A stretch of 32,976 nt of DNA from Actinomycetota bacterium (GTDB lineage Bacteria > Actinomycetota > Actinomycetes > Nanopelagicales > Nanopelagicaceae). Within the stretch, counting starts at the first letter, position 1. Each line of letters begins with the position of its first letter. Below, one piece after another: positions 25,710 through 32,976 of this stretch. Under the pieces are notes generated by a model. It was not told the origin of the DNA, did not search any database, and saw only the letters and a list, made by a program, of their open reading frames with translations. The stretch lies in NCBI GenBank assembly GCA_010024385.1, contig RGHD01000009.1, forward strand, positions 1 through 32,976, in the 5' to 3' direction. The position numbers and the translations under genes were made by a program.

Positions 25710-25859
25710 GAGATTGCTCTCCTTCTCCGGGCAGGTACGTGCCCGACGGTCCGTGGATGAAGGTGATGGTCCGGGTGGACCAACGCACCGAAGGTTACGC
25801 GCTAAGGCACAATTTTGCTAGGCCGGCCTTTATAGCCTTGCCGTATAGTTAGGCACCTA
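25710..25859. promoter_or_regulatory. Structured leader of the msiK-like gene and divergent corC promoter
   Basis: On the msiK side two hairpins are visible: CGGGCA/TGCCCG (25728-25745, loop 6) and TGGTCC/GGACCA (25767-25782, loop 4). The palindrome AGGCCGGCCT lies at 25820-25829. TATAAA on the minus strand (25834-25829) could be a -10, giving a leader of about 110 bases. On the plus strand TATAGT (25844-25849) stands ten bases before the corC-type ATG, which has no Shine-Dalgarno, suggesting a leaderless transcript. The region is clearly more GC-rich than its flanks. Confidence 0.4.
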
Positions 25860-27155
25860 ATGGAGACTCACTCGGTCGGTACGTTACTTACAGATTTAGC
25901 CCTGATCGCTGGGCTTATAGTTCTGGCCTCATTCTTCGTAGCAGCTGAAATCGCCCTCATCTCACTTCGAGATAGCCAAGTCCGAGAAATTGCGACCCGT
26001 GGCAAACGTGGCGCTCGCGTCGCAGCCCTAGCCGCGCACCCCAATCGATTGCTGGCTGCGGTTCAAATTGGCGTAACAGTCAGCGGCTTTCTCTCTGCTG
26101 CCCTTGGAGCTGATCAGCTCGGTGACTATGTCATTCCTTGGCTGGAGTCTCAAGGCATTTCCAACACCTGGAGTACGACTATTTCTCTTCTTGGTGTCAC
26201 TTTAGTGATTGCTTACTTCTCTTTAGTTTTTGGCGAGTTAGTACCAAAGAGAGTGGCTCTTTTTAGAGCCGAGGAAATTGCAATGGCAACGGCTGGAATC
26301 ATTAATGTCGTTGCAAACATTTTCCGCCCATTGATCTGGCTACTGTCAAAATCTACAGACTTTATTTTGCGCATATTTGGCATCGATCCCAAAGAGGCAC
26401 GAAGCCAAATCTCTGAAGAAGAGTTATTAGATCTTGTCTCTGGCCATGCCGCATTAAGTGATGAAGAGCGAGATATTGTTGAAGAAGTCTTTAACGCCTC
26501 CGAGCGCCAGATCCACGAAATTATGGTTCCACGGACAGAAGTAGATTTCATGGATGTTTCATTAACTGTTGGCAAGGCAATTGATTTAGCGGTAGACAAA
26601 GCGCATTCTCGTTATCCAGTTATTCGAGGTTCTTCCGATGAAGTAATTGGCTTTATTCATGTGCGCGATTTACTTGATACCTCTTTGGCAACCCAAGAAA
26701 CAAAGATTATTGAACTAGTTCGATCCATAATCTTTTTGCCTGGAACAAAGGGAATTCTGCCCGCACTTTCTGAGATGCGAAAACAAGGCCAGCACGTCGC
26801 AATCGTTCTTGATGAATACGGTGGCACTGATGGCATAGTGACCTTGGAAGATTTAGTGGAGTGCTTAATCGGTGATATCAGAGATGAATTTGACGAAGAT
26901 GAATCAGAAGTTGCCATTGAGTCACGCACCGGAGACTTTGAAGTCGATGGACTCATTTCGATTGAGGATTTAATAGAGCAAACGGGCTTAGAAATTCCAG
27001 ATGGTCCATATGAAACAGCTAGTGGCTTCGTTATGCATCATTTAGGTCGCATTCCTAAGGACCATGACGTATTAGTGGTCGATGGAGTACGAGTTACAGT
27101 GCTTTCTATGGAGGGCAAGCGCGCTGGCATGCTATTAATCTCTCGTAATGCATGA
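25860..27155 (+). CDS. CNNM/CorC (HlyC) family membrane protein with CBS pair
   Basis: A 431-aa membrane protein of the hemolysin-C/CorC family, whose members are linked to magnesium or other divalent-metal export. Domains in order are a DUF21/CNNM transmembrane domain (about 10-190, with ASFFVAAEIALISLRDSQV and YFSLVFGELVPKRVAL), a CBS-domain pair (about 205-330, with IMVPRTEVDFMDV and YGGTDGIVTLEDLVECLIGDI) and a C-terminal CorC_HlyC domain (about 345-428). The old 'hemolysin' label is not informative. The ATG is probably leaderless. trpS follows after 19 bp and may be cotranscribed. Confidence 0.88.
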   Translation: METHSVGTLLTDLALIAGLIVLASFFVAAEIALISLRDSQVREIATRGKRGARVAALAAHPNRLLAAVQIGVTVSGFLSAALGADQLGDYVIPWLESQGISNTWSTTISLLGVTLVIAYFSLVFGELVPKRVALFRAEEIAMATAGIINVVANIFRPLIWLLSKSTDFILRIFGIDPKEARSQISEEELLDLVSGHAALSDEERDIVEEVFNASERQIHEIMVPRTEVDFMDVSLTVGKAIDLAVDKAHSRYPVIRGSSDEVIGFIHVRDLLDTSLATQETKIIELVRSIIFLPGTKGILPALSEMRKQGQHVAIVLDEYGGTDGIVTLEDLVECLIGDIRDEFDEDESEVAIESRTGDFEVDGLISIEDLIEQTGLEIPDGPYETASGFVMHHLGRIPKDHDVLVVDGVRVTVLSMEGKRAGMLLISRNA

Positions 27156-27174
27156 TGTGTGAAAGAATTATGGC

Positions 27175-28173
27175 ATGAGCGCCAAGCGAGTTTTATCTGG
27201 AATCCAGCCAACGAGTGATTCTTTCCACCTGGGTAACTACTTAGGCGCCGTTAAGCAGTGGGTAGATTTACAAGAAGGCCATGATGCTTTCTATTGCATT
27301 GTAGATTTGCACGCGCTCACTGGCGAAATCGAACCAGCCTTATTGCGAAAGCGGACATTGGCTTCTGCTGCGCAGTTAATTGCTCTTGGAATTTCACCAG
27401 AAAAATCAACGCTATTTGTTCAGTCACAGGTTCCACAACACAATCAATTGGGTTGGCTCATGGAATGCATGGCTGGTTTTGGCGAAGCAAGTCGCATGAC
27501 GCAGTTTAAGGATAAATCTGCCAAGGGTGGATCTGATTCTGCCCGCGTTGGACTTTTCACATACCCAATGTTGCAGGCAGCAGATATTTTGTTGTATCAA
27601 GCCAACTTAGTTCCAGTCGGTGAGGATCAGCGCCAGCACATTGAGTTAACACGTGACCTTGCAGGACGCTTTAATACTCGCTTTGGACAGACTTTTACGA
27701 TCCCAGAAAACTTTATTTTAAAAACTGCCGCTAAAATCCAAGACCTTCAAGATCCATTGGCCAAGATGAGTAAATCATCAGGTTCTGCTGCTGGTGTTTT
27801 GGAGTTAATGGATACCCCAGAATCAAATGCTAAGAAAATTAAGAGTGCTGCAACAGATGCCGGGCGCGAAGTGAAATTTGATGAAAGTGAAAAACCTGGA
27901 ATTAGTAATTTACTAACAATTCATAGTGCGCTTTCGGGCAAAACAATCCCTGCCTTAGAAGCAGAATTTGATGGCAAGGGTTATGGAGACTTTAAGGGCG
28001 CAGTTGCTGAAATTGTTGTTGAATATTTCCGACCAATTCGCGCTAGGGCAGTTGAATTATTGAGCGATGAGAGGCACTTGCTGGATATTTTGCATGAGGG
28101 GGCAACAAAAGCCCGTGAAGTAGCCTCAAAAACCCTTGAAAAGGCCTATGAAAACCTGGGGATCGTTAAATAA
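27175..28173 (+). CDS. trpS: Tryptophanyl-tRNA synthetase
   Basis: This class I synthetase charges tRNA-Trp. The 332-aa protein has the HIGH-type motif SFHLGNYLG (from His18) and a canonical KMSKS at 197-201. Between them lie the Trp-pocket segments [46 protein letters not shown] and [14 protein letters not shown]. Length and end match bacterial TrpRS. The ribosome-binding site upstream of ATG 27175 is weak (GAAAG). No T-box or Trp-codon leader peptide was seen. Confidence 0.96.
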   Translation: MSAKRVLSGIQPTSDSFHLGNYLGAVKQWVDLQEGHDAFYCIVDLHALTGEIEPALLRKRTLASAAQLIALGISPEKSTLFVQSQVPQHNQLGWLMECMAGFGEASRMTQFKDKSAKGGSDSARVGLFTYPMLQAADILLYQANLVPVGEDQRQHIELTRDLAGRFNTRFGQTFTIPENFILKTAAKIQDLQDPLAKMSKSSGSAAGVLELMDTPESNAKKIKSAATDAGREVKFDESEKPGISNLLTIHSALSGKTIPALEAEFDGKGYGDFKGAVAEIVVEYFRPIRARAVELLSDERHLLDILHEGATKAREVASKTLEKAYENLGIVK

Positions 28174-28349
28174 CCCAGCAATAGCAGTATCAACTCCAGG
28201 TTGAGACTTATCCAAAACGTTACATGCCTCGCGCCTAAATCTGCTGGCGTGTGTTGAGTTTATTCATGCATAACTACTAGGCTCACTTACACACAGAGCT
28301 CTTATGTCGGCGTTTAGTTGGTGTAGGAGAGCCCCTTGAAGGAGGAAAA
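28174..28349 (+). promoter_or_regulatory. Leader of the BMP operon with a long stem-loop
   Basis: GGCTCACTTACAC (28280-28292) pairs with GTGTAGGAGAGCC (28321-28333) over 13 positions with one A-A mismatch and one T-G wobble. The 28-base apical part contains the palindrome AGAGCTCT (28294-28301). The 3' arm ends just upstream of AAGGAGG (28339-28345), the ribosome-binding site. TTGAGT (28254-28259) and TAGGCT (28278-28283) could be a promoter with an 18-base spacer, but its start site would cut into the stem, so either the promoter or the RNA fold is wrong. It matches no riboswitch consensus I recognise. Confidence 0.4.
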
Positions 28350-29405
28350 TTGAAGAAAGTATTTCGTCTCGTAGCAGTTATCGCTGCAGCAACTCTTGCA
28401 GCAACTGCATTTGTTGCACCATCAGCTACTGCAGCATCAAAGGTAAAAGTTGGACTTGCTTATGACATCGGTGGCCGCGGAGACAAGTCTTTCAATGACT
28501 CTGCTGCAGCTGGTCTAGATGCTGCCAAAAAGAAGTTTGGCGTTACTGCTAAAGAAGTAACAGTTACAACTGGTTCAGATTCAGAGCGCGAAGACAAGCT
28601 TCGCTTGCTCGCAAAAGCTGGATACAACCCAATCATCGCAGTTGGATTCTTATATGCCGGCCCACTTAAGGCCGTTGCATCAGATTATCCTGAAGTTCAA
28701 TTTGGAATTGTTGATGATGCATCAGTAGATCTTCTTAACGTTGCAGGTCTTGTGTTCGCTGAAGAGCAAGGGTCATACCTAGCTGGCGTCGCAGCAGCAC
28801 TTGCATCAAAGTCAGGAAAGATCGGTTACATCGGTGGTGTTCGTATTCCACTACTTCAGAAGTTTGAAGCAGGATTCGTTGCAGGTGTTAAGGCAACAAA
28901 GAAGTCTGCAACAGTTGATGTTAAGTACGTAACTGAGTTCCCAGATTTCTCTGGTTTCAATGACCCAGCTAAGGCCAAGGTTATTGCGAAGGGAATGATC
29001 GATAAGGGCACAGATGTTATTTATTCTGCTGCTGGTGGATCAGGTGCGGGTAACTTCGCAGCTGCAACTGATGCAGCAAAGGCAGGCAAGAAGGTTTGGA
29101 CTATCGGAGTTGACTCTGATCAATACCTAACAGCTTCAGCTGATGAGAAGAAGAACATGCTTACATCAATGATCAAGCGCGTTGACCGTGCTGTTTATGA
29201 CGTAATTGCAACTTCTGTTGCAGGTTCTTCAGTTAACGACGTTCTAGATGCCAAGGCTGGTATCTATGGTCGTCAGTACAACTTGGCACTAGATGGCGTT
29301 GGAGTTTCATATTCTGGCGGATACATCACCAAGTACAAGGCTGCAATCGATAAGGCTGCAGCGGCGATTAAGTCTGGCAAGATTAAGGTTCCAACCAAGC
29401 CATAA
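28350..29405 (+). CDS. BMP-family (basic membrane protein) nucleoside-binding protein
   Basis: The extracellular solute-binding component of a nucleoside ABC importer (PnrA/TmpC/BmpA family), 351 aa. It starts at TTG 28350 with a strong AAGGAGG five to six bases upstream; no ATG alternative exists. Residues 1-29 are a signal peptide ending PSATA-AS. The mature domain has VGLAYDIGGRGDKSFNDSA, IIAVGFLYAGPLKAVA, GYIGGVRIPLLQKFEAGFVAG, SAAGGSGAGNFAAA and IGVDSDQY, all typical of the family. There is no lipobox and the protein contains no cysteine at all, unlike classical lipoprotein members. A stem-loop follows before the ATPase gene. Confidence 0.92.
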   Translation: MKKVFRLVAVIAAATLAATAFVAPSATAASKVKVGLAYDIGGRGDKSFNDSAAAGLDAAKKKFGVTAKEVTVTTGSDSEREDKLRLLAKAGYNPIIAVGFLYAGPLKAVASDYPEVQFGIVDDASVDLLNVAGLVFAEEQGSYLAGVAAALASKSGKIGYIGGVRIPLLQKFEAGFVAGVKATKKSATVDVKYVTEFPDFSGFNDPAKAKVIAKGMIDKGTDVIYSAAGGSGAGNFAAATDAAKAGKKVWTIGVDSDQYLTASADEKKNMLTSMIKRVDRAVYDVIATSVAGSSVNDVLDAKAGIYGRQYNLALDGVGVSYSGGYITKYKAAIDKAAAAIKSGKIKVPTKP

Positions 29406-29424
29406 TCGCTTACTAAATAGTGGT

Positions 29425-29467
29425 ATTTGGCCCAACAATGGAGTTAAATCTCCTTGTTGGGCCAAAT
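29425..29467 (+). terminator. Large stem-loop between the BMP and ATPase genes
   Basis: ATTTGGCCCAACAA (29425-29438) pairs perfectly with TTGTTGGGCCAAAT (29454-29467). Inside, GGAG (29440-29443) pairs with CTCC (29450-29453) around a TTAAAT loop, with one bulged T at 29439. Only a short GCTTTTAA follows. Such stems after binding-protein genes usually give partial termination and protect the upstream message, so the binding protein is made in excess over the transporter. Confidence 0.7.
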
Positions 29468-29501
29468 GCTTTTAACAATCAACTCAAAGGAGAGTAAAAA
29501 A

Positions 29502-31004
29502 GTGTCTGTAGCTGTTGAACTGCGACACATCTCCAAGCGCTTCCCAGGCGTAATCGCAAATAAAGATGTTTCTATGAAAGTTGAAACTGGGACTGTCCAC
29601 GCTCTAGTTGGTGAAAACGGTGCAGGTAAATCCACTGTTATGAAGATTTTGTATGGAATGCAACGCCCTGATGGCGGCGAAATTTTGGTGAACGGCCAGA
29701 GCGTAAATTTTAAGAATCCAAACGATGCAATCGAAGCAAATATCGGCATGGTTCACCAGCATTTCATGCTGGCAGATAACTTCACGGTTCTTGAAAACAT
29801 CATTTTAGGTGCAGAACCAAAGCAGGGCATGACAATTGACTTTACTGCAGCACGTAAGAAAGTTGCTGACATGTCTGCGGCTTATGGTTTAGATGTTAAT
29901 CCAGATGTTTTAGTTGAAGAGTTAGGTGTTGGACAACGCCAACGCGTTGAAATCTTGAAAGTGCTTTATCGTGGTGCTCGAATTTTGATTTTTGATGAAC
30001 CAACAGCGGTGTTAGTTCCCCAGGAAGTTGATGATCTATTTAACGCACTCAAAGGTCTTCGTGCTGAAGGAATGGCTATTATTTTCATCTCACATAAACT
30101 TGATGAGGTATTGCGCGTTGCCGATGATGTGACTGTGGTTCGCGCAGGCTCCACTGTCGCCGAGGTAAAATCTAAAGATGTTACCGCAAAGCAGTTAGCT
30201 GAACTGATGGTTGGCAGCGAACTTCCACAGCCAACTACCCATGGTGATACACGCCGTCCCGAAGTGACGCTTTCACTCAAGGATGTTTCGGTTCCCACTA
30301 AATCTGGCCGTGACTTGATTTCACATATTTCTTTTGACTTACGTGCTGGCGAAGTGATTGGAATAGCCGGAGTCGAAGGAAACGGGCAAGCCGAGCTAGT
30401 TGAAGCGATCATGGGTCTGCGTGATTACACCGGCGAGATTGAATTTAAAGGCGAAAATATAGATCACTACACCGTGGCTCATCGCCATGATGCTGGAATT
30501 GGGTTGATTCCAGAAGATCGCCAACGCCAGGCTTTAATGATGGCTTCACCACTTTGGGAAAATAGAATTCTTGGACACCAAAGAAGCAAGCCCGTTATGC
30601 GCGGTTTTGTTCTAGATAAGAAAGCCACAATTGCAGATACTCGTGTCATTATGGATGAGTTCGATGTTCGCGCACCAGGACCACATACTTTGGCAGCTGC
30701 TTTATCTGGGGGCAATCAACAAAAATTTATTGTGGGACGTGAAATGAGTAAGGCACCTGCACTGCTTGTGGCATCACATCCAACTCGTGGCGTGGATGTT
30801 GGCGCACAAGCTGCAATTTGGGAAGAACTTCGCCGTGCACGTGAAAAGGGAATGGCAGTAGTTTTGATTTCTGCCGACTTAGAAGAACTCATTGGAATGT
30901 CTGATCGCCTTCTCGTGATGCTACGTGGTGCAATTACAGCTGAACTAAATCCTAAAAAGACAACTCCAGAACTACTTGGTTCTGCAATGACTGGTGCACA
31001 ATGA
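29502..31004 (+). CDS. Nucleoside ABC transporter ATPase, two-domain (NupO/YufO-like)
   Basis: A 500-aa tandem ATPase powering the BMP importer. Domain 1 (about 1-245) has Walker A GENGAGKST, Q-loop HQHFML, signature LGVGQRQRVEIL and Walker B ILIFDEPTAVL. Domain 2 (about 255-500) has a degenerate Walker A (GVEGNGQAE), the signature LSGGNQQKFIVGRE and ASHPTRGVDVGAQ in place of a canonical Walker B. This asymmetry is normal for the RbsA/YufO class. GTG 29502 is the start because AAAGGAGAG (29486-29494) lies seven bases before it; upstream in-frame ATGs fall inside the intergenic stem-loop. The stop overlaps the first permease by 4 bp. Confidence 0.92.
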   Translation: MSVAVELRHISKRFPGVIANKDVSMKVETGTVHALVGENGAGKSTVMKILYGMQRPDGGEILVNGQSVNFKNPNDAIEANIGMVHQHFMLADNFTVLENIILGAEPKQGMTIDFTAARKKVADMSAAYGLDVNPDVLVEELGVGQRQRVEILKVLYRGARILIFDEPTAVLVPQEVDDLFNALKGLRAEGMAIIFISHKLDEVLRVADDVTVVRAGSTVAEVKSKDVTAKQLAELMVGSELPQPTTHGDTRRPEVTLSLKDVSVPTKSGRDLISHISFDLRAGEVIGIAGVEGNGQAELVEAIMGLRDYTGEIEFKGENIDHYTVAHRHDAGIGLIPEDRQRQALMMASPLWENRILGHQRSKPVMRGFVLDKKATIADTRVIMDEFDVRAPGPHTLAAALSGGNQQKFIVGREMSKAPALLVASHPTRGVDVGAQAAIWEELRRAREKGMAVVLISADLEELIGMSDRLLVMLRGAITAELNPKKTTPELLGSAMTGAQ

Positions 31005-32104
31005 AAAAACCATCAATTTCACAGTTTCTTCTAGCACTTGCGGCTCCTGTAGTTGCAGCCGCTGTTTCAATTGTTATTTCTAGTTTGGCAGTTTTAGCAT
31101 CCAAAAAATCCCCTGTAGAGGCATACAAGACAATGTGGGAATTTGGAACACAAGCTGGTTCATTGCTTGAAGTTCTAAATACAGCAACTCCGTATTACAT
31201 AGCGGCCATCGCCATCGCCATCACGTTTAGAGCTGGATTGTTTAATATTGGCGTTGAGGGCCAGCTCAGATTAGGTGCCCTCTTCAGCTCATACTTTGCA
31301 GCTAAGTTTGTTTTGCCACCTGTACTGCATGTAATTGCATTGTTTTTAATTGCTATGACTGTAGGTGGGTTATGGGCAGCTATCGCTGCCTACTTAAAAG
31401 TTAAGCGTGGGGTGAGTGAAGTTATTTCAACAATTATGTTGAACTCCCTTGCTGTTGGAATGACCTCCTTCCTTTTCTCTCAGTACTTTGCTGAAATTAC
31501 TGAAGGTTCTAATAACTTAACGACTAAAACCCTTCCAGCATCTGCACAAATTCCAGATTTAATGCCATTATTGAATAAATTAGGCGTAGAAGACCAACCT
31601 GGTGGCGGTGTCTACGGCATGCTTTTAATTGCAATCGCACTAGGAATTGCTTTCTGGTTCATAGTTAATCGGACACGTTTTGGATTTGAACTTCGCGCTT
31701 CCGGTGCTAATCCAATTGCTGCACGAGTTAGTGGAGTTAATTCAAAGAAAATGACTTTTATTGCACTTGTCGCTTCAGGTGCAATCGCAGGACTCTCTGG
31801 ATTACCAACAATTCTTGGGGATACACATTCCTACACGATGGGATTTAGATCAGGTATTGGCTTTTCAGCCATTGCAGTAGCTCTTTTGGGCCGCAATGGC
31901 GCGATAGGCATGGCATTTAGCGCATTGTTATTTGGTTTTCTTGAGGTGAGCTCACGAGCACTTGAACTTATAGATATTGCTCCTGAAACCTACGTGATTA
32001 TGCAAGGCTCGATTTTGCTTAGCTCGGTTATTGCCTACGAAGTTGTTCGTCGTTACAAGATAACTCTGCAGAGTAAAGAGCTGGCAAAGGTGGTGGCCGC
32101 ATGA
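31001..32104 (+). CDS. Nucleoside ABC transporter permease 1 (NupP/YufP-like)
   Basis: A membrane permease of 367 aa in the branched-chain amino acid/ribose superfamily (BPD_transp_2). It has about nine to ten helices, the segment ITFRAGLFNIGVEGQLRLGA, which is highly conserved in nucleoside permeases, and the cytosolic coupling region ELRASGANPIAARVSGVNSKK. Short tandem overlaps (ATGA) on both sides link it to the ATPase and to the second permease, so the importer is built from one transcript. The substrate is assigned from the BMP protein and is not fixed by the permease itself. Confidence 0.9.
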   Translation: MKKPSISQFLLALAAPVVAAAVSIVISSLAVLASKKSPVEAYKTMWEFGTQAGSLLEVLNTATPYYIAAIAIAITFRAGLFNIGVEGQLRLGALFSSYFAAKFVLPPVLHVIALFLIAMTVGGLWAAIAAYLKVKRGVSEVISTIMLNSLAVGMTSFLFSQYFAEITEGSNNLTTKTLPASAQIPDLMPLLNKLGVEDQPGGGVYGMLLIAIALGIAFWFIVNRTRFGFELRASGANPIAARVSGVNSKKMTFIALVASGAIAGLSGLPTILGDTHSYTMGFRSGIGFSAIAVALLGRNGAIGMAFSALLFGFLEVSSRALELIDIAPETYVIMQGSILLSSVIAYEVVRRYKITLQSKELAKVVAA

Positions 32105-32976
32105 AAAATAAAGCCACCAAACTCCTTATTAATGCCACTCTTTTAATACTTGTAGTATCAATAATTCGCTTGATCACAGGAGCAAACGATTTAACGAGTG
32201 TTGGAACAGCTTCTGCGGCACTACTACTGTCGGTGCCGATTGTTTTAGCCGGACTTGGCGGTTTGTTCTCTGAGCGCTCAGGTGTTGTAAACATTGGTCT
32301 TGAAGGAATGATGATTCTTGGTGCATGGGCTGGTGGATTTATAGGCTCCAAGCACGGACCTTGGCTGGGATTAGCTGCTGCGATTTTCTTTGGCGCAGTA
32401 GGTGCACTTGTCCATGCAATAGCAACAATTACTTTTGGTGTGGATCATGTGGTATCTGGTGTAGCTATCAACATTATCGCCGCAGGATTAGTTCGCTACC
32501 TTTCAACAATTTTGTATCAAGGTGGATCATGGCCAGGTCCTTCACAATCACCTGATGTGAAGGGTATTGAACTCAACGGTCTTCCAGTTCTTTCCGGTGG
32601 AAAGTTCTTTGGTTGGCAGAGTCCAGATATTTTGACTCCAATCGCTGAGAAGCATTGGTTCTTTATCTCCGACGTTGTCGGTGTTATTCGTGGAATCACA
32701 GGAAACCTTTCCTATGTCACTTTGGTAGCGGTAATTTTTGTGCCATTGTCCTTCTGGGTATTGTGGAAAACCTCTTTCGGACTTCGTTTGCGAAGCGCCG
32801 GAGAAGCACCTGTCGCAGCTGAGTCACTAGGTGTCAATGTTTATGCAATGAAATATGCAGGTGTACTTATTTCAGGTGGACTTGCAGGTCTTGGTGGAGG
32901 TTTCTTGGCTCTCGTGGCTGCAAACCACTATCAAGAAAACCAAGTCGCAGGACGTGGTTATATCGGTCTCGCCGCG
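32101..32976 (+). CDS. Nucleoside ABC transporter permease 2 (NupQ/YufQ-like), cut by the window end
   Basis: An open frame from ATG 32101 runs without a stop to the last base, giving 292 residues of a second BPD_transp_2 permease. It shows GLGGLFSERSGVVNIGLEGMM near the N-terminal third, a long extracytoplasmic loop around residues 150-195, and the coupling segment FGLRLRSAGEAPVAAESLGVNVY. The visible end, VAGRGYIGLAA, is usually followed by about 30 to 100 more residues, so only the C-terminus is missing. It starts with a 4-bp overlap on the first permease and presumably completes the heterodimeric channel. Confidence 0.9.
   Translation, partial: MKNKATKLLINATLLILVVSIIRLITGANDLTSVGTASAALLLSVPIVLAGLGGLFSERSGVVNIGLEGMMILGAWAGGFIGSKHGPWLGLAAAIFFGAVGALVHAIATITFGVDHVVSGVAINIIAAGLVRYLSTILYQGGSWPGPSQSPDVKGIELNGLPVLSGGKFFGWQSPDILTPIAEKHWFFISDVVGVIRGITGNLSYVTLVAVIFVPLSFWVLWKTSFGLRLRSAGEAPVAAESLGVNVYAMKYAGVLISGGLAGLGGGFLALVAANHYQENQVAGRGYIGLAA

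Noticed and set aside
28174..28210. TCAAC/GTTGA hairpin after trpS as a terminator
   Set aside because: The stem is only five base pairs with no T-tract; too weak to call.
29966..30412. 148-residue open frame on the minus strand
   Set aside because: It lies wholly inside the nucleoside ATPase gene, whose protein motifs are unmistakable; its composition (Ser, Thr, Arg rich) is that of an antisense shadow.

Overview
The window is a stretch of an actinobacterial chromosome (Actinomycetota). The evidence is family content and gene order: sucC-sucD-DUF6350/PerM-purN-purH, folD-DUF3017, a homodimeric NADP-type isocitrate dehydrogenase, and an actinobacterial-type secreted cyclophilin. The moderately AT-rich sequence, tight packing, 4-bp ATGA/GTGA overlaps, candidate leaderless promoters and a nucleoside (BMP-type) uptake operon fit a streamlined aquatic lineage such as Nanopelagicales/acI. 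That placement is an inference that a phylogeny would have to confirm.

Layout. 1-904: a disturbed left end carrying the tail of a GntR/FCD regulator, a mid-piece of a mandelate-racemase-like (enolase superfamily) protein, and the C-terminal third of GMP synthase, abutting one another. 895-4578: secreted cyclophilin, a convergent PIG-L deacetylase, and PcrA/UvrD helicase. 4610-9581: sucC-sucD, the DUF6350 membrane protein, then purN and purH, which are joined by a deletion that removes the end of purN and the start of purH. 9603-12874: folD, DUF3017, mdh, icd. 12875-24616: a nitrate-respiration block made of DUF2249 protein and LuxR-type response regulator (+), then GAF histidine kinase, NarK2-like and NarK1-like transporters (-), then narGHJI (+), closed by a strong bidirectional terminator. 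24630-28173: MsiK/UgpC-type sugar ABC ATPase (-), CNNM/CorC protein and trpS (+). 28350-32976: a BMP-family binding protein, a double ATPase and two permeases; the second permease runs off the right edge.

How the parts work together. sucCD, mdh and icd are TCA-cycle enzymes feeding electrons to respiration. narGHJI with two NarK transporters would let the cell use nitrate as electron acceptor, and the kinase/regulator pair is the obvious candidate to switch this on under low oxygen or nitrate. The BMP-ABC operon would import nucleosides. This could matter if the purN/purH lesion is real, because de novo purine synthesis would then be broken; an assembly or amplification artefact is at least as likely.

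No rRNA, tRNA, CRISPR array, insertion sequence or phage gene was seen. The points most worth checking are the three intragenic joins (near 184/185, 344-355 and 8204) and the regulation of the nar block. I did not find convincing evidence of a wholly new biological system.
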